From NCBI GenBank assembly GCA_017305665.1, contig JAFKKH010000019.1, forward strand, positions 238,628 through 302,627: DNA of 64,000 nucleotides, written 5' to 3'. This document shows, piece by piece, positions 45,416-53,432 of the stretch (position 1 is the stretch's first letter; every line of letters begins with the position of its first letter). A model generated the notes under the pieces. That model had not been told where the DNA came from. It saw nothing but the letters and a program-made list of their open reading frames with translations, and did not search any database. This DNA is from Hyphomicrobiales bacterium (GTDB lineage: Bacteria; Pseudomonadota; Alphaproteobacteria; Rhizobiales; Xanthobacteraceae). Position numbers and translations under genes: made by a program.

Positions 45416-46340
45416 CGGTCAGCACTTCGGAAGCGTTGGGGTATTCGGAAGCATCGGCGAAAGCGAGCGCGCCCTCGACAGCCTCTGCGACGTCGCGGCT
45501 GAGTTCTTTCTCCATATCCGGATTCAGAATCCCCGCAGCCTTAAGGACGGCCGTGTAAAGCACAATCGGGCATTTCGCACGAATGGCGGTCAGTTCGGAT
45601 CGGCTGCGGGTTTCCCGTGCCGTCGTCGAATGACTCGAAAATCGATAAGAAATACATTCGAGAAAGACCGGTCCGTTGCCCGCCCGGGCATGATCTACTG
45701 CATCGCCCATGGCCTTCCTGACGATATCGACGTCCATCCCGTCCACCGTCTGCGAGGGGATACCGAAGGCCATCCCGATGTCCGACAGGTTTTTCGGGGC
45801 GAGTGCAGCGTTGCGTGGCGTGGAAACCGACAATTGATTGTTGTTGCACACGAACAGCAACGGAAGCCGCCACGTCGCTGCGATGTTCAAGGTTTCATGA
45901 AGACCACCTGCGCCGAAGGCGCCGTCGCCAAACAGAATCGCAACGATACCTTCGCTCCCCAACATCTGCTTGGCCAATGCCACGCCACCGGCGATGCTGA
46001 TATTGCCGCCGACGACCGCATGGGCACCGAAGAATCCTGCGGCCGGATCGGCCAGATGACCTCGCCCGCCCTTGCCGCGATTGGTGCCGGAAGCTTTGCC
46101 CAGCAGTTCCGCCATGACACGCGCAGGCTCGACGCCCCGCGCCAGCGAGGGCCCGATCGATCTGCCGCCCGTGAGCAATTGATCCTCTTCGTTGAGTATG
46201 GAGCACAGCCCGACAGCAACGGCTTCCTCTCCCGAGGACAGCAACTGGAAGCCGTGGTCCTTCCGCCTGGAGAGAGCTTCCTCGAACGAACGGATGAGCA
46301 TCATCGTCCGGAGCATCGCTATTCGATCGTGCGCTGTCAT
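45405..46340 (-). CDS. 2-oxoacid dehydrogenase E1 component, alpha subunit
   Basis: A 311-residue TPP-binding subunit. The ThDP motif is FGDGAFGAGGLHETL followed by LPLLFVCNNNQLSVST (GDG-x(26)-NN), and the active-site entry is GGRGHLADPAAGFFGAHAVV. The phosphorylation-loop region (SSHSTTARETRSRSEL) resembles E1 alpha of acetoin and pyruvate complexes. The start ATG at 46340 overlaps the stop of the preceding gene as ATGA, so it belongs to one transcript 48255-46337-45405-44426-44075. No E2 or E3 gene is adjacent. Confidence 0.92.
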   Translation of the reverse strand: MTAHDRIAMLRTMMLIRSFEEALSRRKDHGFQLLSSGEEAVAVGLCSILNEEDQLLTGGRSIGPSLARGVEPARVMAELLGKASGTNRGKGGRGHLADPAAGFFGAHAVVGGNISIAGGVALAKQMLGSEGIVAILFGDGAFGAGGLHETLNIAATWRLPLLFVCNNNQLSVSTPRNAALAPKNLSDIGMAFGIPSQTVDGMDVDIVRKAMGDAVDHARAGNGPVFLECISYRFSSHSTTARETRSRSELTAIRAKCPIVLYTAVLKAAGILNPDMEKELSRDVAEAVEGALAFADASEYPNASEVLTDVW

Positions 46341-47242
46341 GATTTGTTGCCGGAGTGCATACGTCCACGAGCTGCCTGACGAAGCGCTACGGTGACCATT
46401 GCGACACTGGGCCAAAACCCCCGTCGAGCAATGGACTTCCAGAACTTCCTGAAGGCATCTCCGATTCCAAGTTGTCGCGTGAGCAGAAGCTGAACGAGCC
46501 AGCCTGCATAATCGTCTTTGTCGGTGCCAACCACCGTGGCCACCACCTGCCTACGGCGACCCGACCCCAGCTTGAGATAGTTCGGCAGCACCATATCCGG
46601 AGCGACGGCACCGGCCGATTTCAGGTCGATCTTCCGATCAGCCACGATCTTCCTTGCGGCATCCTGAACCTCGAACGGAACGAAGGCGTCCAGGCCAGCC
46701 GAGATCACCGCGAGCGCGGTAAACTTCGCTACAGCTTCTGCAGCACGCGAACCACCCAACCGATAATCAGTGTCGAGCCTCCTCGCGCCTATGTCCGCAA
46801 GACTGCGGTCGAGATCGATCACGCACGCTCCGGTCTCACGCGAAATTTCGGCGGCGAGAAGATTGAGCCGGCGAACGCGAATGCGCCGTGCTGTATCGGC
46901 CTTGTCGATCAATGGCACATGCCGAAAAACAGTGCAAATAAACGCCACCTGATCGCCGTCCGCCGTCAGGCCATGAAAGGTCTTGCGCAGCCGCGCCGCC
47001 ACGTCGGCCCAGGGTTGCTCAAAATTTGCAACTTCCGGCAACAGCGACGCGATCACGACGCAAGGCTCATCAGATCGGACTGCGAGCGCATCGAGCGACG
47101 GCTCGAACTGACAACTAACAAAGACCGGCGCGTTGCCCGCAGCACTGAGGCTGTTCGTCAAAAGCTCGGCAGCACGGCTAACCGAAAGCTGCTCGCTGCT
47201 ACCGACCGCTGCACGCACCGAGATATTGACCGGCTCATTCAT
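46337..47242 (-). CDS. SGNH-like protein with degenerate active site
   Basis: A 301-residue protein with no signal peptide. Its core VAFICTVFRHVP, RVRRLNLLAAEISRETGACV, then VIDLDRSLADIGARRLDTDY (140-160) follows the same template as the SGNH protein at 48255 (CRRFNLGLADLSEQLG, SIVDVDTLIARAGADRLKID). The D-x-x-H catalytic block is replaced by DTDYRLGG, so hydrolysis by the usual mechanism is unlikely. The last 100 residues are basic and may form a separate module. It overlaps the GT2 gene (4 nt) and E1 alpha (ATGA). Confidence 0.65.
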   Translation of the reverse strand: MNEPVNISVRAAVGSSEQLSVSRAAELLTNSLSAAGNAPVFVSCQFEPSLDALAVRSDEPCVVIASLLPEVANFEQPWADVAARLRKTFHGLTADGDQVAFICTVFRHVPLIDKADTARRIRVRRLNLLAAEISRETGACVIDLDRSLADIGARRLDTDYRLGGSRAAEAVAKFTALAVISAGLDAFVPFEVQDAARKIVADRKIDLKSAGAVAPDMVLPNYLKLGSGRRRQVVATVVGTDKDDYAGWLVQLLLTRQLGIGDAFRKFWKSIARRGFWPSVAMVTVALRQAARGRMHSGNKS

Positions 47243-48270
47243 TTGGCCGCGACCTCCAATGCGGTCGCATTGAGATGGGCTCGCCTGACGTTTTCAATTC
47301 CCGTCACATCCTTGTAGCGTTCCGCGGCAGCTTCCAGATCGGGCAACGAGGCTATCCGCGCGCTGGGGGGAAACGGCAACGGATCGGACAGACTTGCCCA
47401 AAAGACTGACATTAGCGGAACGGCGGGAATCGGATGCGCCTGATAGAATGTTTGCTCCCAAACGGGATCGCCTACCGGATCGCGCCAACCCGTCCGATGC
47501 GTGAGGTGATAGGTGAACGCCCCATCGACCGGGACCATCCGTGCTCCAGCCTGACATAGGCGCAGCGCCAACTCCCGATGTTCGTTGATCGTGATGGCGT
47601 CGTTGAATCCGCCGCTGGCCAGAAACGCCTCGCGGCTCACCGACTGGTTGGAGCCGGAAGCTGCCGCCCACAACACGCTGCAGTCGGGATGCGCGCGAAG
47701 CGCATCCATTTCCAGTTCAAATAACCGCCGGGGACCGGCACCCGGATATATTCCGGGCTGCGAACGGTTATGGATCGATTCAAAGCGTTCGGAAACATCC
47801 TGTAGCGTCACGCGCATACGCGTCATTTCAGATGCCGAAATGGCTGCAACGCGCTCTTCCTCGCCCGGTCGCGGCGATCCCGTCTCGGGATCGGCAAAGA
47901 ACCGGGTGCAGCGCAATTGATGGGTTTCTCCTCGGCCCACCAGACCGGACTTTGATCTGTGAACGTCCATGTGCCGGACGACGAACTGCGGTCCGGCAAG
48001 CGTGTCGCCGTCTAGGAAAATCAGGATGTCGCCTGATGCAAGCGCCGCGCCGGCGTTTGCCGCACCGGACCGGCCAAGCGGCACCTTGTGCTCCAGCGGG
48101 ACAAGCGCAAGGCGCCCGGTTGCTTCGGCGATCACGTCGTGCGTGTGGTCAGTGGACCCGTCGTTGACGACAACCACCTCGGCCGGCTCGGTCTGCTCGG
48201 CAAGCGATCGCAAGGTCAACCGAAGGCGATCCGCTTCGTCCTTGGACCGGATGATTACACTGGCGCGCAT
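47239..48270 (-). CDS. Glycosyltransferase family 2
   Basis: A 343-residue GT-A enzyme: N-terminal SVIIRSKDEADRLRLTLRSL, the nucleotide site VVVVNDGSTDHTHDV, the D-x-D motif FLDGDTLAG at about 90, and AASGSNQSVSREAFLASGGF with the acceptor-side INEHRELALRL. It resembles the bacterial chondroitin-synthase-like GT2 group. It overlaps the upstream SGNH gene by 16 nt and the downstream gene by 4 nt, so it is embedded in the E1/lipoyl operon. The acyl or carrier system and this transferase are thus probably one pathway. Confidence 0.9.
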   Translation of the reverse strand: MRASVIIRSKDEADRLRLTLRSLAEQTEPAEVVVVNDGSTDHTHDVIAEATGRLALVPLEHKVPLGRSGAANAGAALASGDILIFLDGDTLAGPQFVVRHMDVHRSKSGLVGRGETHQLRCTRFFADPETGSPRPGEEERVAAISASEMTRMRVTLQDVSERFESIHNRSQPGIYPGAGPRRLFELEMDALRAHPDCSVLWAAASGSNQSVSREAFLASGGFNDAITINEHRELALRLCQAGARMVPVDGAFTYHLTHRTGWRDPVGDPVWEQTFYQAHPIPAVPLMSVFWASLSDPLPFPPSARIASLPDLEAAAERYKDVTGIENVRRAHLNATALEVAAK

Positions 48271-49061
48271 GTCGGCTCCTGCATTGTGAGCAACCCAAGG
48301 TCGGCTAAAACGCGAACGACTTCCTCCGCGACGAGGCGGTAGCCTTCCGGCGTGAGGTGCATCGCGTCTATCTTCAGGCGATCTGCGCCAGCACGGGCGA
48401 TCAAGGTATCAACGTCGACGATGGAGATGCCGAGTTGCTCTGATAGATCCGCGAGCCCCAAATTGAAGCGACGGCATCGGGTCGAATACGTCTCTCCCAG
48501 TCCCTGCAGGCAATGAACCGTCTCGCCGGGAATAATCGGGGACACATTGTAAATTAGGATCGGGACATCCGCGTTCGCGCGGACTCTCTCGATGATCTTT
48601 GCCAGATTTTCCATCGACGCGGCGACATCGAGCAGATCCTGCTGCGTAAAGTCCTGCTTCAGCCATTCGCGATCCTCCGGCGACCACTTCTCCTTGTCAG
48701 CCGGATAAAACAGGAAACCACTTGATTTGTGTTGCACCAGCGGGGTTGCGGTTTCTCCCAGGATCGACAGGATGACCGCATCCGCCTTGCGGTCGAACAG
48801 TGCAGTGCTGAACTGGCTCACGGCCGGATATGAGCCGAGCGACAATTGCCGCTGAGCGATCTCGTCCGGCACGGTCTCGGTAGCTGCCAGAATCGCGTCG
48901 GACCGCGTCCACGTTTCGTGTCGCAACGAAACGATGGCGTCCGACCGTCCACGCACGACGTCATTGATGCCGTTCCAAAGGATCTCTCCACCGATCCGGC
49001 AGGAGTGCAAGGAATCGTGGACGTCCACATTTCCTTTGGCAAACAGATTGAGACGACCCAC
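48255..49061 (-). CDS. SGNH-like hydrolase/acyltransferase candidate
   Basis: A 268-residue protein starting at a GTG at 49061. Block I reads KGNVDVHDSLHSCRIGG (Ser17 in place of GDS-type Ser), a Gly/Asn region follows (LWNGIND), and block V is IDAMHLTPEGYRLVAEE with Asp232 and His235. The central YNVSPIIPGETVH and SIVDVDTLIA are shared with its relatives. A complete Ser-Asp-His set is plausible, making this the most likely active member of the three. There is no signal peptide, so it acts in the cytosol. First gene of the operon running down to 44075. Confidence 0.8.
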   Translation of the reverse strand: MGRLNLFAKGNVDVHDSLHSCRIGGEILWNGINDVVRGRSDAIVSLRHETWTRSDAILAATETVPDEIAQRQLSLGSYPAVSQFSTALFDRKADAVILSILGETATPLVQHKSSGFLFYPADKEKWSPEDREWLKQDFTQQDLLDVAASMENLAKIIERVRANADVPILIYNVSPIIPGETVHCLQGLGETYSTRCRRFNLGLADLSEQLGISIVDVDTLIARAGADRLKIDAMHLTPEGYRLVAEEVVRVLADLGLLTMQEPTCAPV

Positions 49062-49382
49062 TATATATCACCCAGGATGCAATATCCGGCGGCCAATGAA
49101 TTCCGCGGAAACTCGATAAAATTCTTCTTCTCATTGGCCATGAGCCCATGGAATTCTCAAAACAAAACTGCCATTCGACGCAAATTCAATCAAGATAATC
49201 GCGACAATTAGCGTTACCGGCAAAGACTTTGAAATTTCCGGGGCCCCTCTGGCAGGTTCGGATTTCCAGCCCGCCATTTAGCCTGTATAAACCTTGTTCA
49301 CACAAATTTGAGCGCCTATTCTCGCCGTCTACGTGCTTTCCATGCAGATCACACGCATTCCACGATCTGCTGAACAAGGTTA
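49062..49382. promoter_or_regulatory. Divergent control region with two sets of inverted repeats
   Basis: Separates the minus-strand E1/lipoyl operon from the transglutaminase-like gene. Inverted repeat ggccaatga (49091-49099) / tcattggcc (49131-49139) lies 30-78 nt before the GTG start at 49061. The two-stem structure at 49290-49381 abuts the plus-strand start. No clean -35/-10 pair was obvious to me. Confidence 0.6.
49290..49381 (+). promoter_or_regulatory. 5' leader structure that could hide the ribosome site of the transglutaminase-like gene
   Basis: aaccttgttca (49290-49300) pairs perfectly with tgaacaaggtt (49371-49381), whose 3' end lies one base before the ATG at 49383 and contains the only purine-rich ribosome-site candidate (caagg). 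A second perfect stem, gcagatc (49344-49350) / gatctgc (49364-49370), stacks directly against the right arm. In RNA this would occlude translation initiation; as DNA it could be an operator pair. Confidence 0.6.
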
Positions 49383-50651
49383 ATGCGCTTGAAGAATCCA
49401 CCTCCAGGTATCCGCGCTGAGGATCGCTACCGCACAATCGGGGAGCGCCAGATCATCGATATGCTTCTAGTCGCGGCTTTCGTGTTCGAAATCGAGGCTG
49501 GACATCGCGAACGTGCGCTCGCGCGCGTCTTGGCTGCCCTGGAGGATTGGATCAGGCTCGGCCTTGGCTATCAGGTATCCAATCAAGGAGAACGGCTATT
49601 CGACCCGGTCGAGGTAATTAACCGTATGAAGTGGGCCGGCTACCGCGGTCTCGATGATTTCTGGGCCGACCACTTCGTGGCCACCACTCGGGCCTTTGTA
49701 CGAGAGTGGGATAAGGTGAGCCGCGAACCGACTTCCGTCAACCGGGTTCCCGAGCGTTTCAGTGTCGGTTTCCGCCGCAGGTTCCATCTCGACGGGATAA
49801 CCGCAGGTCAGAAATTGCGGCTTCGGCTCCCTCTCCCGCTGTCACAGTCATCGGAGGACATCGTCATTGAGCCGATGGTCGCGCCAGAACTGTCGGCGCG
49901 CATCGTTCAATCGGAGGGACGCCTCGATTTTCAATTCGCTGCGCCGGCCGAACCCGCGGTCGAGATCGCCGCCAAGATGACGTTTACCACGAGCGGATAC
50001 TCCTGTGATGTCCTCGCCGAAGATGGCGTCGACATCTATCTTCGCGGCAGCGACGGGTTGGTGCGTATCACGCCGCGCATCCAGGCACTAGCTAAAAACC
50101 TCGCCGGGATCGATTGCAACCCGCTCACGGCGGCGACCACGCTTTTCAACCATATCATCGACGATCTCATGTGCGGCCTGGTGCACTACGATCAGGTCGA
50201 CATGGAGGCTCCCGGCGATTGGGTTCTCGAGAACGGCTGGTACGATTGTCAGCTCGGCTCGGCATTGTTCGTGTCGCTGTGCCGCGCCCATGGCATTCCC
50301 GCGCGTATCCTGAGCGGCCACATGCTGTATCGGCTCGCTCCCGGCTTTCACTATTGGGCCGAAATCTGGATCGACGGAAAAGGCTGGACGCCATTCGACT
50401 TTCTGACCTGGGATCTGTCGAAGGCAGGCCACGACGCGTCCTGGCGTAACTTTTTCGCAGGGGCGATTGACTACAGAATGACCACCCAGTGCTTTCCGCT
50501 GATGTTCACCGGGCCGATGAGCATTCGATTCCCCACCGCCTGGCATCTGGTCAACGCGCCCTCTCGCGGCGGAATGGATGTCAGGTTTGCGGGATTGGAT
50601 GGCAGACTGATTTATTGCGATAGCGTTTCGGCTCGATCAATCGCACGCTAG
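49383..50651 (+). CDS. Cytosolic transglutaminase-fold protein
   Basis: A 422-residue protein. Residues 270-345 carry a papain-like transglutaminase core: WYDCQLGSALFVSLCRAHGI with Cys289, GFHYWAEIWIDGKGWTPFD with His323 and Asp339, the complete Cys-His-Asp triad. The N-terminal 260 residues are alpha- then beta-rich and unassigned. There is no signal peptide or membrane helix, unusual for a polymer-active member. Transglutaminase-fold proteins include proteases, amidases and acyl-transfer enzymes; next to a lipoyl carrier operon, acyl transfer is attractive but unproven. The 3' end faces the PQQ dehydrogenase gene (12-nt gap). Confidence 0.8.
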   Translation: MRLKNPPPGIRAEDRYRTIGERQIIDMLLVAAFVFEIEAGHRERALARVLAALEDWIRLGLGYQVSNQGERLFDPVEVINRMKWAGYRGLDDFWADHFVATTRAFVREWDKVSREPTSVNRVPERFSVGFRRRFHLDGITAGQKLRLRLPLPLSQSSEDIVIEPMVAPELSARIVQSEGRLDFQFAAPAEPAVEIAAKMTFTTSGYSCDVLAEDGVDIYLRGSDGLVRITPRIQALAKNLAGIDCNPLTAATTLFNHIIDDLMCGLVHYDQVDMEAPGDWVLENGWYDCQLGSALFVSLCRAHGIPARILSGHMLYRLAPGFHYWAEIWIDGKGWTPFDFLTWDLSKAGHDASWRNFFAGAIDYRMTTQCFPLMFTGPMSIRFPTAWHLVNAPSRGGMDVRFAGLDGRLIYCDSVSARSIAR

Positions 50652-50663
50652 CACACAGCATCG

Positions 50664-53087
50664 TCACTTCTTGGGAAGAGCATAGGCGATAATGGAGTCG
50701 CCTGCTTTCGTTCCGAGACTTCCATGCCCTCCCGCAACGACAACGACAAATTGTCTCTGACTTTCGTTAGACCAATACGTCATCGGAGTAGCCTGACCGC
50801 CCGCAGGGAGGCGGCTCTCCCATAGTTGCTTCCCTGTTGTGACATCGTAGGCCCGAACGAAGTTATCCAAGGTGCCGCTGAGGAAAGCCAGTCCACCCCT
50901 GGTGATGATCGGGCCCCCAATTCCGGGTACGCCAAGCTTCAACGGAAGCGGAACGCGAGACAAATCCCTGACGGTGCCGTTGACGTGCCGGTAAACGATT
51001 TTGCCGGCCTGCAGACTAGCCCCAGCGACAAAACCCCACGGCGGAGCCTGGCAGGGAATATGCAGTAGCGAGACGAATGGAGCTATTTTCACGGCATACC
51101 GCGAACCAAAATTCTCGTTGAAAGGCGGATCGGCTTCACCTGTTACGAGGCGGCTGCGATCGTCCCGTCGAGGAACTAAGGTCGACACGAAAGCCAGATT
51201 GACGGGCATCCCGAAGGCGATTTTCCGTTCAGGATCAATCGCCATGCCTCCCCAATTGAAAACACCAAAGCTCCCCGGGTAAGTGATCGAGCCCCGCTCG
51301 GATGGCGGCGTATATCGTCCCTGGTATCTGAGTTTGCGGAATTTGATACGACACGCGAGTTGGTCGAAGGGCGATATCCCCCACATCGCACTTTCGGTCA
51401 AAACCGGCGGATTGAACGACAATGCGGAAACCGGCTGCGTAGGTGCGGTTGTATCACCCCCTGCACCACCCTGTGGGGCAGCCGTTTCAACAACCGGTAG
51501 CACCGGCTTGCCGGTGCGTCGGTCGAGCACAAAAATCTCTCCCGGCTTGGTCACGATAACCACCGAGGGAATGGTTTCTCCGTTGATGGTCAGGTCGAAC
51601 AGGCTTGGCTGGGCCGGGATGTCCATGTCCCATAGATCATGATGCGTGCCCTGAAAGGTCCACACCACGGCCCCCGTCGCCGCGTCCAGGGCGACGACAG
51701 AGGACGAATATTTTTCGACATTTGCGTCTCGATTGCCGCCGAATTCATCCGGCGGCTGATTTCCCATCGGTACGAATATCAGCCCGAGTTGGGGATCGTA
51801 GCTCGATATGCTCCAACTGTTCGGAGAATTCTCGGAATAGGTTGCGTCACGCGCAATCGGCTTCGTTTCGTCTGGCTTGCGGCTATCCCAGTTCCAAACC
51901 AAATCTCCGGTCTGGATATCGAAGGCGCGGATCACGCCGGACGTCTCATGTAGCGATACATTGTCGTTCACTGCGCCGCCTACAATGACCAGATTTTTGG
52001 CTACGAGCGGCGGCGATGTCGAATAATATGAACCCGGCGTGACATTGGGCATGTTCCGCCACAAGTCGACCGAACCTGCCACACCAAAGCCGACGCAAAC
52101 CGCGCCGGTGTCAGCGTTCAATGCAATCAGCCGGCCATCGACCGTCGGCAAGAATATCTGCCTGTTGCAGTCGGTTGCAGTGGAGGACGGACGGTCGACA
52201 TACGCGACGCCGCGACATGTCAGATGCTGAGTACTTTGAAACGGTGGCTGTCGAATCTTGGGATCGTAGCGCCACTTTTCTTTTCCTGTTTCCGCATCAA
52301 GCGCGAAAACGAGATCGTGAGGCGTGCAGAGGTAGAGGGTGTCATCGACTTTTAGCGGCGTCACTTCGTAAGTTGTTTCGATAGGGTCGCCCTTCCTTCG
52401 CAAATCACCCGTATGAAAGACCCACGCCGGTTTGAGTTGATTCACATTCTGAGGCGTAATTTGAATCAGGCTCGAATAGCGCGTGCCTGCGTCGGTACCG
52501 CCGTAGGCTCTCCAGTCCTTACCGGCAGCAAAAACGGCTCCGACGTTTTCGGCGTCCACCTTCGGGAGTTTACCGGCACGATCGTGCGGATGCTGAATGG
52601 CCGCAGCGATCGCGACAATTCCGCTCGCACCGAGCGCGCAGGCGAGTGCGAGACAGCCCGATCTCAGAAATGCGCGGCCCGTGACGAATCGAACTTGGCG
52701 AGCGACCCCTGGCAGGATGAGAATCAACGCGAGCGCGGCAATCAGATCCAGCCTCGGAACCAGTTGCCAAAAATCGAGACCAACCTCGGAGACGGACCAG
52801 ATCAGGGTAAACAGGATCAGCAACGCGACGAGCCAATAAGTCCAGGCGCTCCGGCGGAATATCAGCACGGCGACGACGAGCAATGCCAATCCCGCAAGCC
52901 AATAAAAATATGCGCCACCAAGCAAAGCCAGCCAAACACCGCCAGTAAACAGAACCACCCCCGAGAGCCCCGTCAGGCTCGACAGGAGAATTCGCACGAC
53001 CGGAGAACCGGCGACCAATCTAGCCTCAGCTTTAAAAGTGCTGACCTTTCCTTCGGACGACGGGCCTTGCTTTTCCATCAATTTCAT
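50664..53087 (-). CDS. Membrane-bound PQQ-dependent dehydrogenase, glucose/quinate/shikimate family
   Basis: An 807-residue protein with five N-terminal helices (about 30-180), typical of the ubiquinone-linked membrane type, then an eight-bladed periplasmic PQQ propeller. Landmarks: DWRAYGGTDAGTRYSSLIQI with NQLKPAWVFHTGDL, FQSTQHLTCRGVAYVD, SPNSWSISSYDPQLGLIFVP and the ending MTYWSNESQRQFVVVVAGGH. It oxidises a sugar or cyclitol in the periplasm and feeds the quinone pool. Glucose versus quinate cannot be decided by reading. No pqq genes are in the window. Confidence 0.93.
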   Translation of the reverse strand: MKLMEKQGPSSEGKVSTFKAEARLVAGSPVVRILLSSLTGLSGVVLFTGGVWLALLGGAYFYWLAGLALLVVAVLIFRRSAWTYWLVALLILFTLIWSVSEVGLDFWQLVPRLDLIAALALILILPGVARQVRFVTGRAFLRSGCLALACALGASGIVAIAAAIQHPHDRAGKLPKVDAENVGAVFAAGKDWRAYGGTDAGTRYSSLIQITPQNVNQLKPAWVFHTGDLRRKGDPIETTYEVTPLKVDDTLYLCTPHDLVFALDAETGKEKWRYDPKIRQPPFQSTQHLTCRGVAYVDRPSSTATDCNRQIFLPTVDGRLIALNADTGAVCVGFGVAGSVDLWRNMPNVTPGSYYSTSPPLVAKNLVIVGGAVNDNVSLHETSGVIRAFDIQTGDLVWNWDSRKPDETKPIARDATYSENSPNSWSISSYDPQLGLIFVPMGNQPPDEFGGNRDANVEKYSSSVVALDAATGAVVWTFQGTHHDLWDMDIPAQPSLFDLTINGETIPSVVIVTKPGEIFVLDRRTGKPVLPVVETAAPQGGAGGDTTAPTQPVSALSFNPPVLTESAMWGISPFDQLACRIKFRKLRYQGRYTPPSERGSITYPGSFGVFNWGGMAIDPERKIAFGMPVNLAFVSTLVPRRDDRSRLVTGEADPPFNENFGSRYAVKIAPFVSLLHIPCQAPPWGFVAGASLQAGKIVYRHVNGTVRDLSRVPLPLKLGVPGIGGPIITRGGLAFLSGTLDNFVRAYDVTTGKQLWESRLPAGGQATPMTYWSNESQRQFVVVVAGGHGSLGTKAGDSIIAYALPKK

Positions 53088-53432
53088 CCGTTTGTCTCTG
53101 ACCCAGGCATTTCAGCAGATTGAGAACAAGTTAAATTTGCCTGGTGTCACCATCCAATTCTAAGGTGACGACGCCGCCCTGAACGTAGAACGCCCGAGAC
53201 GGTCAAGCCTGACTGAACGACCTTGCGCTGTTCAATATCTTTGAACTCCTATCAGAGCCTTGCCGGCAGAACACGGTTTGGCTGCGGAGATCTCGCTGTC
53301 GATGCCCAAATTTCCCGCGGTTAACGCTGATCGTCAATTTCAGCGATTTCATTCGCTGCCCGGAGAATTCCTGTTTCCCCATCGCATTGCTTGGTCCATT
53401 TTGGACTTAGCGGAGCAGCATTATCGATCGAG
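53088..53432. other. Divergent intergenic region between PQQ dehydrogenase and flippase genes
   Basis: 345 bp without a gene. A short dyad gtcacc / ggtgac with a 12-nt spacer lies near 53145-53170, on the PQQ-dehydrogenase side; both promoters must be in this interval, but I cannot pick them confidently. Confidence 0.4.
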
